From: Granulicella tundricola MP5ACTX9
Lineage (GTDB): Bacteria > Acidobacteriota > Terriglobia > Terriglobales > Acidobacteriaceae
Direction of reading: 5' to 3'
Assembly: GCF_000178975.2 (NCBI RefSeq)
Contig: NC_015064.1
Location: 2,976,001 to 3,040,000 of the forward strand
Length of the DNA stretch: 64,000 bases
Of the stretch, positions 17,023 through 25,288 are shown piece by piece; the stretch's first letter is position 1; every line of letters starts with the position of its first letter. The position numbers and the translations under genes are program-made. Below the pieces are notes generated by a model that was given only the letters and a program-made list of their open reading frames with translations, did not search any database and was not told the DNA's origin.

Positions 17023-18486
17023 TCAGACCTCTGGCGTCACTGCTACATTGTGAAATTCAGTGATCCACCAAACTCCATTCTCCTTGACGAGGACGAGTAA
17101 AAGCTTGTTCCGTAGAATTCCATCCTTGCCGACCGGCAGCCCGGAATAGAGCTTTTGGAACCCACTTAGTTCTCCGGACACATCGACCACAGCAACATCT
17201 GGCCGGACAAAACGCAGTTTGGTGATGGAACTCTTCGAAGTTGTTCCTTTGAAAAAGGTTTGCCCAATTTCTTTATGGCGCTGGATAAACTCTTCGCGCC
17301 CGAAACGCACAGTGCCAAATATGTTCGTGAAGCTTACATTTTCGGTGACATGATCGGATGGATTCGAGTGAACCAGCGCCTCAATGGCCTTGACGTCTTC
17401 TGGAGAGCCATCGACTTCCGTCGTTGGGGTAACGTTCGGCGCTGCGAGTGACACTAGATCGAGGGTCGGGTCGGGGTGACCATAGACGGCCCCGCCGTCG
17501 ATGCCGACGTAGGTGGCTTGGCGGGCGATCTGCACCCATGTGTCGCCGACTTTCTGCCAGACATTGGTGAAGCGGCGCTTGAGTGGTTGGCCGGCCATGG
17601 GTCCGTTCGCCATGACGATGTCTTCGTGACCCATCTCGATCGCAACGTCCTTCGAGACGAAGAAGGCATCCTGATAAACCTGGCCGCTTTCATACTTGAG
17701 CTTGTCTTCGCGCATGGCGGCAAAGACCTGATCGCGGGTGAGGATGTTATTGCCGGGACTGTTGACAACCATGGCGGGAGACCAGAGCTTCTCGAGTGCG
17801 GCGAAGTCCATCGTGGCGATAGCGTGGCCGACGGCGCGCCCATTGGCGTCGATCTGGGCATGAACCGCTGCATCTTCGGGCGCGGGTAATGGGGGAGTAA
17901 AGGAAGTGGTGACCGTGCCTCCCAGGATCGCTCCATCGAACCCGACGTAGGTTGCCTGACGTGCGATCAGAACCCAATCGTCACCGGAGCGCTGAAAGAT
18001 GTTCGTTGATCGGCGCACGATATGCTTGCCTGCCATCGGACCGTCGGCCGTGACGACGTCGTCGTGGCCCATGTCGATGGCCACTCCGTTGGTGACGGCG
18101 AAGAGTTCAGTCATGCCTTTGAGACTGGTGTAATTGAGACCACCGTGGTGCATCGACTCGACAACCTGGTCTCGGTTCACGATCTTGTTGGTCGGACCGT
18201 TGACTACGAGGGATGGCGACCAATATCTCTGGAGGATTGCAAAGTCATGGGTGGCGATGGCGCGGCCAACAATCGAGTCTTCGGCGCGGATCCTGCTTTG
18301 GATGGCGCTGATATCTGGCAAGGTGTTCTGGGTCTGAGCAGCAGCCGTGTGCGGAGCGGTCACAAGCGAGAGGACGACAGTCGCCAGAATCGCGAATTTC
18401 TTTATGCATGTTGCCGGGTTGTTGAGAGATGATTTCGAGGGCGGTGGGGTACGATGCATCTTGAATGCCTCCAGTGTTTTGCGCAT
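17023..18486 (-). CDS. Secreted protein with three tandem NTF2-like (SnoaL/DUF4440) domains
   Basis: 487 residues; GAGGA lies 7 bp before the ATG at 18486. A signal peptide occupies ~28-50 (FAILATVVLSLVTAPHTAAAQ). Domains 1 (~65-190) and 2 (~215-335) are close copies: VGRAIATHDFAILQRYWSP against VGHAIATMDFAALEKLWSP, and IARQATYVGFDG against IARQATYVGIDG. Domain 3 (~365-480) is more distant. Single NTF2-like DUF4440 proteins are common; a triple fusion is not. No obvious catalytic dyad can be assigned, so it may bind a ligand or catalyse an unknown reaction in the periplasm. It is divergent from the winged-helix regulator at 18590. Confidence 0.75.
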   Translation of the reverse strand: MRKTLEAFKMHRTPPPSKSSLNNPATCIKKFAILATVVLSLVTAPHTAAAQTQNTLPDISAIQSRIRAEDSIVGRAIATHDFAILQRYWSPSLVVNGPTNKIVNRDQVVESMHHGGLNYTSLKGMTELFAVTNGVAIDMGHDDVVTADGPMAGKHIVRRSTNIFQRSGDDWVLIARQATYVGFDGAILGGTVTTSFTPPLPAPEDAAVHAQIDANGRAVGHAIATMDFAALEKLWSPAMVVNSPGNNILTRDQVFAAMREDKLKYESGQVYQDAFFVSKDVAIEMGHEDIVMANGPMAGQPLKRRFTNVWQKVGDTWVQIARQATYVGIDGGAVYGHPDPTLDLVSLAAPNVTPTTEVDGSPEDVKAIEALVHSNPSDHVTENVSFTNIFGTVRFGREEFIQRHKEIGQTFFKGTTSKSSITKLRFVRPDVAVVDVSGELSGFQKLYSGLPVGKDGILRNKLLLVLVKENGVWWITEFHNVAVTPEV

Positions 18487-18538
18487 GGGTCATCCTCGCC
18501 CGAAGCGCTGGAAGCGTCGCGTGATTGCCATGAAGTTC

Positions 18539-18557
18539 TTCCTAGGTTTTTCCTAGG
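18539..18557. promoter_or_regulatory. Candidate operator: direct repeat with 11-bp period
   Basis: TTCCTAGG occurs at 18539-18546 and again at 18550-18557, one helical turn apart. Each contains the palindrome CCTAGG. It sits in the 103-bp gap between two divergent genes, one of which encodes an OmpR-type winged-helix protein. Such proteins typically bind direct repeats 10-11 bp apart. Confidence 0.45.
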
Positions 18558-18589
18558 GCCGCTACGGAGCATCAAATTGAGGGTCTCGG

Positions 18590-21022
18590 TTGGTCTATCT
18601 ATTTGAAAAGTTTGAACTTGACGACTCAGGCTTCTGTCTCTTCCACGAGGGCCGGCGAGTCCCGCTTGAGCCCAGGGCGCTGCGAGTTCTGCTGCTCTTC
18701 GTCCAAAATCCGGGCAAACTGCTTCAGAAGGACTTCATTCTTGAGAGCGTTTGGAAGGCCACATTTGTAGAGGAAAGCACGCTAACCCGCGCGATCACGA
18801 TCCTACGCAAGCAGTTGGGAGATGATTCGCGCGCTCCAACCTATATTGAGACCGTCCCAACTCTGGGCTATCGGTTCATTGCGAAGGTCGAGACCCTGTC
18901 GGCCGCGGAACCAGGCGAAACTCACCCCGATGCCAAGCCCAGCGTCAACCAGACTTTAGAACCACTGCCGCATCCCCTCACGCTGGAAGCCGATCAAGAT
19001 CGATTCCCTCCATTCGCCAAGGTTAATGAGGTTCTAACCCCCAACCCTTTGTCCCGAAAGCATGAGGGTAGGTCAGTCAAATGGAGGAATTGGTACCTCC
19101 TGGCGGTTTTGCTTCCAGTTGCCGGAGGAGCTGAGCTTTGGATACATTTTCACCATCAGCCAATTCTCGAAGAGAAGAAAGCTGTCGTGCTCAGCGATTT
19201 CGAGAACTCTACTGGAGATGCCGTATTCGACGGAACGCTTCGCGAGGGCTTGACCGTTCAACTGGAGCAATCTCCCGTGCTCAGTCTCATCTCCGAGCCG
19301 CGCATTCGGAATACGCTGCGCATGATGAGCCGAAATCCGGAGACGCGGTTGACGCCGGTGTTGGCTCGGGAGATCTGCCAGCGGACTGACAGTGCCGCGA
19401 TGCTTGATGGCTCAATAGCCTCGCTGGGAAGCCAATATGTGATCACGCTTCACGCAACGAACTGCAACACCGGAGAGGTTCTCTATACGGAGCAGGTCCA
19501 AGCCGCCAGGAAAGAGGACGTGCTTCATGCCCTCAGCACCGTTGCCAGCAACCTCAGGAGCCGTTTGGGTGAATCAATATCATCGATCAGAAGCTTGGAC
19601 ACTCCTCTGGACGAAGCAACCACCTCATCGCTTGACGCCTTGAAGGCATTCAGCGAATCGGCCCGGGTCGAAAATGAGAGCGGGAGCGCCGCCGCGATTC
19701 AGCTTGCGCAGCGCGCTGTTGAATTGGACCCCAAATTTGCAGCGGCCTGGGCCATTTTGGGCCGCTTGTATGGAGATATCGGACAGGAAAAATCCTCCGC
19801 GGAGAGCACTGCCAAGGCCTATGAGTTTCGTGACCATGCCAGCGATCACGAAAGGTTCTTCATCGTGGCTTCGTATGAGATGCAGGTTACTGGGAATCTA
19901 GAAAAGGCGGAACAAACCTGCGAAACCTGGGCACAGGTTTATCCCAATGACGCCGGGAGCTACGGCTTCAGGGCCGGCCTGATCCTCAGGGTGTTCGGCC
20001 AGTACGACAAGGCCATCGAAAACGCCGAGCATTTGGTTGGCATTCATCCAGACTTCGCCATGGCATACCACTTTGTCGCTCTCAATGACATAGCGCTTGG
20101 CCGCTACAAGGACGCGCAGCGCATCGGCGAGCGCGCGTCAGCAAGGAACTTTAAGATTCCTTACTATGCCCTCGACCAGTTTCGCCTAGCTTCTCTTACC
20201 GGAGATGAAGCAGCGATGCAGCGAGTCGTCACTATGGCGGCGAAGATGCCGGGCAGCGAGGATATGATTGCCGGCCAGCAGGCATCTTCCTTCGCCTCCC
20301 ACGGGCAATTGGAAAAAGCGCGTGCGGTTTCGGCCGGCGCAATCACCTTTATGGTGCAGTCCGGTAGGCGAGAGGCGGCGGCGAGAGCGGAGAGCGGCTC
20401 TGCACTGCGAGAGGCTTTCTTAGGCAATCGCGATCAGGCGAAGCGTCTGGCGCTCGCCGCGCTGAGCCTTTCGAAGGGGCGGGATGCTCAGTACGGTGCA
20501 GCTTTCGCCTTTGCGCTTTCAGGCGATTCAATTAAGGCCGAGGCGCTAGCGAGTGACCTGGAAAAGCGTTTTCCCGAGGACACGTCAGTGCGTTTTCACT
20601 ATGTCCCGACGCTTCGCGCGCTCGTCGCGCTGGATCGCCATGATGCAACAAAGGCAATTGAGTTGCTACAAGCCAATATTCCTTATGAACTAGGGTCTCC
20701 TCAAAGCAGCTTCTCCGGTTTCTACGGCGTGCTCTATCCCGTTTATGTGCGAGGTATGGCTTATCTCATGATGCATCGCGGCAACGATGCGTCTACTGAA
20801 TTCCGCAAGGTTCTAGACCATCCTGGAATTGTTGCGAACGACCCAATAGGAGCGTTGGCTCACTTGGAGCTTGGAAGAGCCTACGTACAGTCGGGGAATT
20901 CAGTTGGAGCGCAAGCCGCCTACAAAGACTTCCTTGCCCTGTGGAATGCTGCCGACCAGGATCTTCCCCTATTGAAACAATCGCGGCTTGAATTCGCTCG
21001 CATTGAAGACCGTAATCATTGA
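18590..21022 (+). CDS. CadC-like winged-helix regulator with TM segment and TPR-type C-terminus
   Basis: 810 residues from a TTG at 18590 with GAGGG upstream. An OmpR/PhoB-type winged helix fills ~1-100 (LFEKFELDDSGFCLFHEGRRVPLEPRALRVLLLFVQNPGKLL...TYIETVPTLGYRFIAKV). A single TM helix lies at ~168-186 (WYLLAVLLPVAGGAELWIHF). The periplasmic part begins with a TolB/adenylate-cyclase-like region (VVLSDFENSTGDAVFDGTLREGLTVQLEQSP). Repeats of TPR type follow to the end. This membrane-anchored one-component design is abundant in Acidobacteria. It probably senses an envelope signal and may regulate the divergent NTF2-like gene. Confidence 0.85.
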   Translation: MVYLFEKFELDDSGFCLFHEGRRVPLEPRALRVLLLFVQNPGKLLQKDFILESVWKATFVEESTLTRAITILRKQLGDDSRAPTYIETVPTLGYRFIAKVETLSAAEPGETHPDAKPSVNQTLEPLPHPLTLEADQDRFPPFAKVNEVLTPNPLSRKHEGRSVKWRNWYLLAVLLPVAGGAELWIHFHHQPILEEKKAVVLSDFENSTGDAVFDGTLREGLTVQLEQSPVLSLISEPRIRNTLRMMSRNPETRLTPVLAREICQRTDSAAMLDGSIASLGSQYVITLHATNCNTGEVLYTEQVQAARKEDVLHALSTVASNLRSRLGESISSIRSLDTPLDEATTSSLDALKAFSESARVENESGSAAAIQLAQRAVELDPKFAAAWAILGRLYGDIGQEKSSAESTAKAYEFRDHASDHERFFIVASYEMQVTGNLEKAEQTCETWAQVYPNDAGSYGFRAGLILRVFGQYDKAIENAEHLVGIHPDFAMAYHFVALNDIALGRYKDAQRIGERASARNFKIPYYALDQFRLASLTGDEAAMQRVVTMAAKMPGSEDMIAGQQASSFASHGQLEKARAVSAGAITFMVQSGRREAAARAESGSALREAFLGNRDQAKRLALAALSLSKGRDAQYGAAFAFALSGDSIKAEALASDLEKRFPEDTSVRFHYVPTLRALVALDRHDATKAIELLQANIPYELGSPQSSFSGFYGVLYPVYVRGMAYLMMHRGNDASTEFRKVLDHPGIVANDPIGALAHLELGRAYVQSGNSVGAQAAYKDFLALWNAADQDLPLLKQSRLEFARIEDRNH

Positions 21023-21139
21023 AGATGTCGTGTTCTTACTAGCTAGATAAAACACGTCTGCGTACGATCTACGAAACGAGGAGCGGCCTGCGAACGAGTA
21101 GCGATCGCTTCAGTTCGTTACGGGCCTCAAAGGAGCCTG

Positions 21140-21976
21140 ATGCTTACCGTTCAAAGCGCTTCTCCCAGCCCCGCACTGTTGCCTTACATTCGGACGTATG
21201 TCCAACGGGAGGCTCACCTCGGCACACGAACGCTTATTGAGCCGGTGGTCGCGCGACTTGGCGTGATGCTTGAATTTGAATTCGCCGGATCATACGAGGT
21301 TCGGAACTATGGGTCAGAGACGGTGGAAGATCCGAACGTCATCTCTGTCATTGGACCTCAGGGATGGCGCCGCTCGCGGCTAATTATTAGGGGAGATATT
21401 GAGTCCCTGGTTGTCATGTTTCAACCATTCGGTTTTCATGCGCTCTTCGGGGTGCCGACAGCATTGCTATCGAATGCCGGGACTGAGGGGCACTCGCTCT
21501 TGGGTCGAAAGGTGTCGCGCCTTCGCGAGCAGCTTGGAAATCTGCCCACGTTTGCGCAGAGAGCGAAAGCACTCGATAGTTTCTTCCTCCGGCAGGTATC
21601 GGTCCCTCAGTCGGTCGATCCACTACAAAGGGCGCTTCATCAGCTCATGGCACCAGAGACAGGTCTGAAAGTTGCCGATGTAGCCAGACAGATGGGCGTC
21701 GGCCTTCGCCAGCTTGAGCGAAGATCCCTCGACTACGCGGGTATGTCTCCGAAGACCCTGGCCCGCATCGCGCGCTTTAGTCATGCTCTTCGCCTCAGAA
21801 CAGAGCGTTCCTTGAACTGGACGCAGATCGCCCATGCCGCCCAGTATCACGACCACATGCACATGATCCGAGACTTCCGTGAATTCGCAGGGGAGGCCCC
21901 AACCTCTGCGCTGTTGGAGATAGAACCGGAGCATCTCATCCACTTCGCAATGGAGCCATCGTCCAGGCGTGGGTGA
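21140..21976 (+). CDS. AraC-family transcriptional regulator (paralog 1 of 3)
   Basis: 278 residues with AAAGGAG before the ATG. The N-terminal domain (PYIRTYVQREAH...GYxVRNYG, FQPFGFHALFGVP) matches the DUF6597-type ligand-binding region. The C-terminal AraC HTH has KVADVARQMGVGLRQLERRSLDYAGMSPKTLARIARFSHALR and AQYHDHMHMIRDFREFAGEAP. Two paralogs follow at 22799 and 24198, sharing the FGVP/LFGIP and QLERRS/QFERRS boxes. The gap 21023-21139 separates it from the winged-helix gene. Confidence 0.88.
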   Translation: MLTVQSASPSPALLPYIRTYVQREAHLGTRTLIEPVVARLGVMLEFEFAGSYEVRNYGSETVEDPNVISVIGPQGWRRSRLIIRGDIESLVVMFQPFGFHALFGVPTALLSNAGTEGHSLLGRKVSRLREQLGNLPTFAQRAKALDSFFLRQVSVPQSVDPLQRALHQLMAPETGLKVADVARQMGVGLRQLERRSLDYAGMSPKTLARIARFSHALRLRTERSLNWTQIAHAAQYHDHMHMIRDFREFAGEAPTSALLEIEPEHLIHFAMEPSSRRG

Positions 21977-21990
21977 ACCCCGGTTCAAGC

Positions 21991-22680
21991 TCATAGCAAC
22001 CACTTGTCCACAACATAGCGCCAGGCATTTACGTGAGAGGCGATCACGGCGAATGGCGGCATAGTGGCCACCAGGAGCGGGACGCCCCATCGGTAAGCCC
22101 GGTGAATGGAACCTCTGCTCAACAGGTCGTAGATAGGGCCAGCAAAATAAAAGCACAATGCAATCCCAAGTGTCAGCGGATTTATCCCGTGCAGCAGTCT
22201 GCCGAACGCAGGGAAGAAGAACAGTTGTGTTGACATCAGAATCAGTCGCTTGTGCGTCTCTGCATCTCGCCGGAGTCGCAAGCCAAAGTAGACGAATATA
22301 GCGAAGAGCGCCATCTGGCCGAACGAGACCGCCAGGAGACTGTATCCATCCGGAAAGGGAAAGAAACGTCCTTGACGTGCCTGGCGGAGCGCGATTGCGG
22401 ATCCAAACACTACGACACCCGTCGCGAGCAGCCCCCCAACGATACCCAGGCTGCGATGCAGCTTCATCCGTCCATACATCGCAAGCAGGTTCTGAAGCAG
22501 GTAAAACAGGATCCATCCGGTAAATATCGCTCCATGAACATGCACCCAGAACGGAATTGCAGGACTGTGGAAGTAAGTCTTTGCATAGTAAGTCTTCATG
22601 AAGCCGGCGAATACCCCAGCCGCCATCGCAAAGGCCATCCCTGTATAGAAGCAATGATCCACTATGCTTGTGTCGTACAC
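21991..22680 (-). CDS. Multi-pass membrane protein with conserved histidines (DUF2306-like)
   Basis: 229 residues with about six hydrophobic segments (MAFAMAAGVFAGFM, IFTGWILFYLLQNLL, GIVGGLLATGVVVFGSAIAL, LAVSFGQMALFAIFVYFG, LTLGIALCFYFAGPIYDLL, VPLLVATMPPFAVIASHV). Histidines sit at helix ends (HVHGAIFTGW, KLHRSLG, HKRLILM), reminiscent of haem-coordinating membrane proteins, but this is inference. It is convergent with AraC paralog 1 and divergent from AraC paralog 2, so either could regulate it. Confidence 0.7.
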   Translation of the reverse strand: MYDTSIVDHCFYTGMAFAMAAGVFAGFMKTYYAKTYFHSPAIPFWVHVHGAIFTGWILFYLLQNLLAMYGRMKLHRSLGIVGGLLATGVVVFGSAIALRQARQGRFFPFPDGYSLLAVSFGQMALFAIFVYFGLRLRRDAETHKRLILMSTQLFFFPAFGRLLHGINPLTLGIALCFYFAGPIYDLLSRGSIHRAYRWGVPLLVATMPPFAVIASHVNAWRYVVDKWLL

Positions 22681-22798
22681 GCTGCTGAAAGTGGGAAGCG
22701 ACTGGCGAGCGACTCAGATGGATCTGCACAATGTTGAGAAGATGGACTTGCCCTACTCGAGCCCAGGGCAGAGACCTTAGCCTTGTCATGGAGGCAAG

Positions 22799-23605
22799 AT
22801 GCTGACAACGCAAAGCGCAACGCCAGATGCAGTCCTGCAGCCATTTGTCCAGTGCTATGTGCAGCGCGTCTCGAAGAGCGGAGAGGTCATTGAGCCGGTG
22901 TTTCCTCGCGCCGGCACGATGCTTATCTTTCAGTTTGCGGATATCTACGAGGTCAAGGAGTACGCGACGGAACAACTTCGTCGTTCCTGGGCAGCAACCG
23001 TTGTCGGACCTATAGCTGCGCGCAGAACACGCCTGATTCTGCGTGACCACGTGGATTCGCTCGATGTTCTATTTCGACCGCTGGGGATGTACCGTCTGTT
23101 CGGAGTGCCGATCTCGCCGCTCACTGGAGGGGGCGCGGAAGGGCGTGCTGTATTCGGCCCGCAGATATCCTCTCTCTATCAGCGTCTCGGTAATGCGGAA
23201 AGCTTTGCCGAGCGCGTGCAGCTACTGGATCGTTTCTTTCTGAGGCGGCTACAGCAGGCACATCCGCTTGATCCGACCGCTCGCGCCATGCGCTGGTTGG
23301 CCTCTGGCAGATGTAACGTAGGGGACGCCGCAAGAATGGTCGGGATCAGCGAGCGTCAGTTTGAGCGAAGGTCCAAGCAGTGGGCCGGAGTGTCACCAAA
23401 AGCTCTGGCTCGAGTCTCTCGCTTTCAGCGTGCCATTGCAGAGTACCGGTCCGGTCACAGCACTTGGCTCGACATAGCTCATAAAGTCGGTTACTACGAC
23501 CAGATGCACTTGATTCGAGACTTTCATGATCTGGGAGGCGGTGCTCCGACCCAGGTCGTCAACGAGATCCTGGACGAGCATCTGATCTCGTTTTGTTGTG
23601 GATGA
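22799..23605 (+). CDS. AraC-family transcriptional regulator (paralog 2 of 3)
   Basis: 268 residues with GGAGG before the ATG. It has the same architecture as paralog 1: N-terminal PFVQCYVQRVSKSGEVIEPVFPRAGTMLIFQF and FRPLGMYRLFGVPI, C-terminal HTH NVGDAARMVGISERQFERRSKQWAGVSPKALARVSRFQRAI and VGYYDQMHLIRDFHDLGGGAP. The divergent membrane-protein gene (start 22680) lies 119 bp away and is the likeliest target. Confidence 0.88.
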   Translation: MLTTQSATPDAVLQPFVQCYVQRVSKSGEVIEPVFPRAGTMLIFQFADIYEVKEYATEQLRRSWAATVVGPIAARRTRLILRDHVDSLDVLFRPLGMYRLFGVPISPLTGGGAEGRAVFGPQISSLYQRLGNAESFAERVQLLDRFFLRRLQQAHPLDPTARAMRWLASGRCNVGDAARMVGISERQFERRSKQWAGVSPKALARVSRFQRAIAEYRSGHSTWLDIAHKVGYYDQMHLIRDFHDLGGGAPTQVVNEILDEHLISFCCG

Positions 23606-23670
23606 CAGAACCATCCAAAATGTCGCACCGGTACTATTTCCGAATCGTCCGGGGTACTTATCCTCCCCTC

Positions 23671-24210
23671 ATGACCACTTCCGTCTCTAATCGCCGCTCG
23701 TTCTTCCTCTCCGCAGCCTCGTTGGCAGGTGCTGCGGCCGTTTCCTCTACCTTGATCGCTCAGCCCACGCCAACCAATCTGACTGCATTCCTCCAAACCT
23801 ACGATGAAGCCTGGGCGAGTCACAATCCGCAGGCGATCGCCATGCTGCACGCCGAAGACGTATTGGTCGTCAATCGCTTTGGCTCCATGCTGGAAGGCCG
23901 GGCCGAGCTTGAGAAGGCTATGCAATTTCTCCATGGGCCAGGAGGTCCATTCCATAGCATCACTTTCCCCCGTCAGAAACTACTCGTAAGTCGTATGCTG
24001 AATACCGATATGGCCACTCTTCACGCCCGCTGGAAAAATCCAACAATGGGTCCCGGCGATCAGCTTGCGCACGGCAGCCAGACGCCGTGGGTCGACCTGC
24101 TCTCGACTTACCTGCTGATGCGACGTGGCAAAACCTGGCAGATCGTCCAGCACGATCTCCACAGTGTCGATCCCATCAAGTTTCCCTTCAAGACCAAATG
24201 GAACGCGTAG
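23671..24210 (+). CDS. Exported SnoaL/DUF4440-like protein
   Basis: 179 residues from the ATG at 23671, chosen because a Tat-like signal starts there (SNRRSFFLSAASLAGAAAV, cleavage near TLIA-QP). The NTF2-like fold has TNLTAFLQTYDEAWASHNPQAIAMLHAEDVLVVNRFGS and a long beta-sheet to the end (YLLMRRGKTWQIVQHDLHSVDP). It overlaps the next gene's start (24198) by 13 bp in another frame, so the two are probably translationally coupled. The substrate is unknown. Confidence 0.78.
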   Translation: MTTSVSNRRSFFLSAASLAGAAAVSSTLIAQPTPTNLTAFLQTYDEAWASHNPQAIAMLHAEDVLVVNRFGSMLEGRAELEKAMQFLHGPGGPFHSITFPRQKLLVSRMLNTDMATLHARWKNPTMGPGDQLAHGSQTPWVDLLSTYLLMRRGKTWQIVQHDLHSVDPIKFPFKTKWNA

Positions 24211-25079
24211 ACGTCGATCTCGCAACCACCGCGCCGCACCCGGCGCTGCGCCGCTTCGTGCGTTATTATTCGCAGCGGCGCATCGTTCCCGGAGACGATC
24301 TCCAAGAGCCCGTCACCGCACGCCTCGGCGGCCTCTTCGAGTTCCACTTCGAAAGCCTCTATCGCATTCCCATTGTCGGCACAGACCGCTTCGAGTCCTG
24401 CGCTCCCATGCTGGTCGTTGGCCCCATCACCTACCGCCGCCTCCAACTCACCGCCGACGGCACCGTCGAGTCGCTCACGGTCATGTTTCACCCCTTCGGC
24501 CTCTATGAGCTTTTCGGCATCCCGACCAATCTCCTCACCGAGCACGCTGTCGAAGCCCACTCACTCCTCGGAAGATCCATCTCGCAGCTCTACGCCACAC
24601 TCGGGGAAGCCCGAACGTTTCCCACTCGCGTCCGCCTGCTCGACCAATTCCTGCTCAAACGGCTCTACTCCAAAAGCCGGGCGCGAGACTCACACTGGGC
24701 ACGCTCTCTTGCCTTGGTCTCTCAGGATCGTGGCGCACACACTGTCCGCGAGCTAGCCGCATCGCTCAACATCAGCCCCCGCCAGCTCGAACGCAGGTCG
24801 CTTGAATTCTCTGGCATGACCCCACAAACGATGGCCCGCGTCGCTCGATTTGTCCACGCTCTGCGCGTCAAACGAGCCTCGAACCATAGACGGTCCGTCA
24901 GCTGGACCGAGATCGCTCACGCCTCAGGCTATTACGACCAGATGCACCTGATCCGCGAGTTCCGTCTTATGGGAGGAGCCACGCCTACAGCCCTTACCGC
25001 GCAGCTGCAGTCCCATCACGGTGCGTCGTTGCTGCTTCGGCCGAGCGCATGGGGCAAGGCTTTCAACGAAAGCTTGTGA
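24198..25079 (+). CDS. AraC-family transcriptional regulator (paralog 3 of 3)
   Basis: 293 residues from the ATG at 24198; the open frame extends upstream to 24087 but only as a shadow of the previous gene. The N-terminal domain has PALRRFVRYYSQRR, EPVTARLGGLFEFHF and FHPFGLYELFGIPTNLL. The HTH has TVRELAASLNISPRQLERRSLEFSGMTPQTMARVARFVHALR and GYYDQMHLIREFRLMGGATP. It is coupled to the SnoaL-like gene and transcribed towards the amidohydrolase. Confidence 0.88.
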   Translation: MERVDVDLATTAPHPALRRFVRYYSQRRIVPGDDLQEPVTARLGGLFEFHFESLYRIPIVGTDRFESCAPMLVVGPITYRRLQLTADGTVESLTVMFHPFGLYELFGIPTNLLTEHAVEAHSLLGRSISQLYATLGEARTFPTRVRLLDQFLLKRLYSKSRARDSHWARSLALVSQDRGAHTVRELAASLNISPRQLERRSLEFSGMTPQTMARVARFVHALRVKRASNHRRSVSWTEIAHASGYYDQMHLIREFRLMGGATPTALTAQLQSHHGASLLLRPSAWGKAFNESL

Positions 25080-25190
25080 CGGCCGTTGAACATCCCATTA
25101 GTGATGACGTTCGGCCTTCTCAGTTGGTGCATAATCGCCAAGGCGCTCACAGAGCATAGGCCGAGCTGCAAACGCGCTTTGGGCTGTTCA

Positions 25191-25202
25191 CGTAAATTTA
25201 CG
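25191..25202. promoter_or_regulatory. Palindrome CGTAAATTTACG upstream of the amidohydrolase
   Basis: A perfect 12-bp palindrome 87 bp before the amidohydrolase ATG. It may be a regulator-binding site, but AraC proteins usually bind direct repeats, so the link to the neighbouring regulator is weak. Confidence 0.3.
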
Positions 25203-25288
25203 AGTTGCGCTGCTGAGTCAGGCGCAACGGGTCCATTAAAGGACGACAGGGATATAAAATCGATCTCATTTACCTGGAGACCTCCTAC

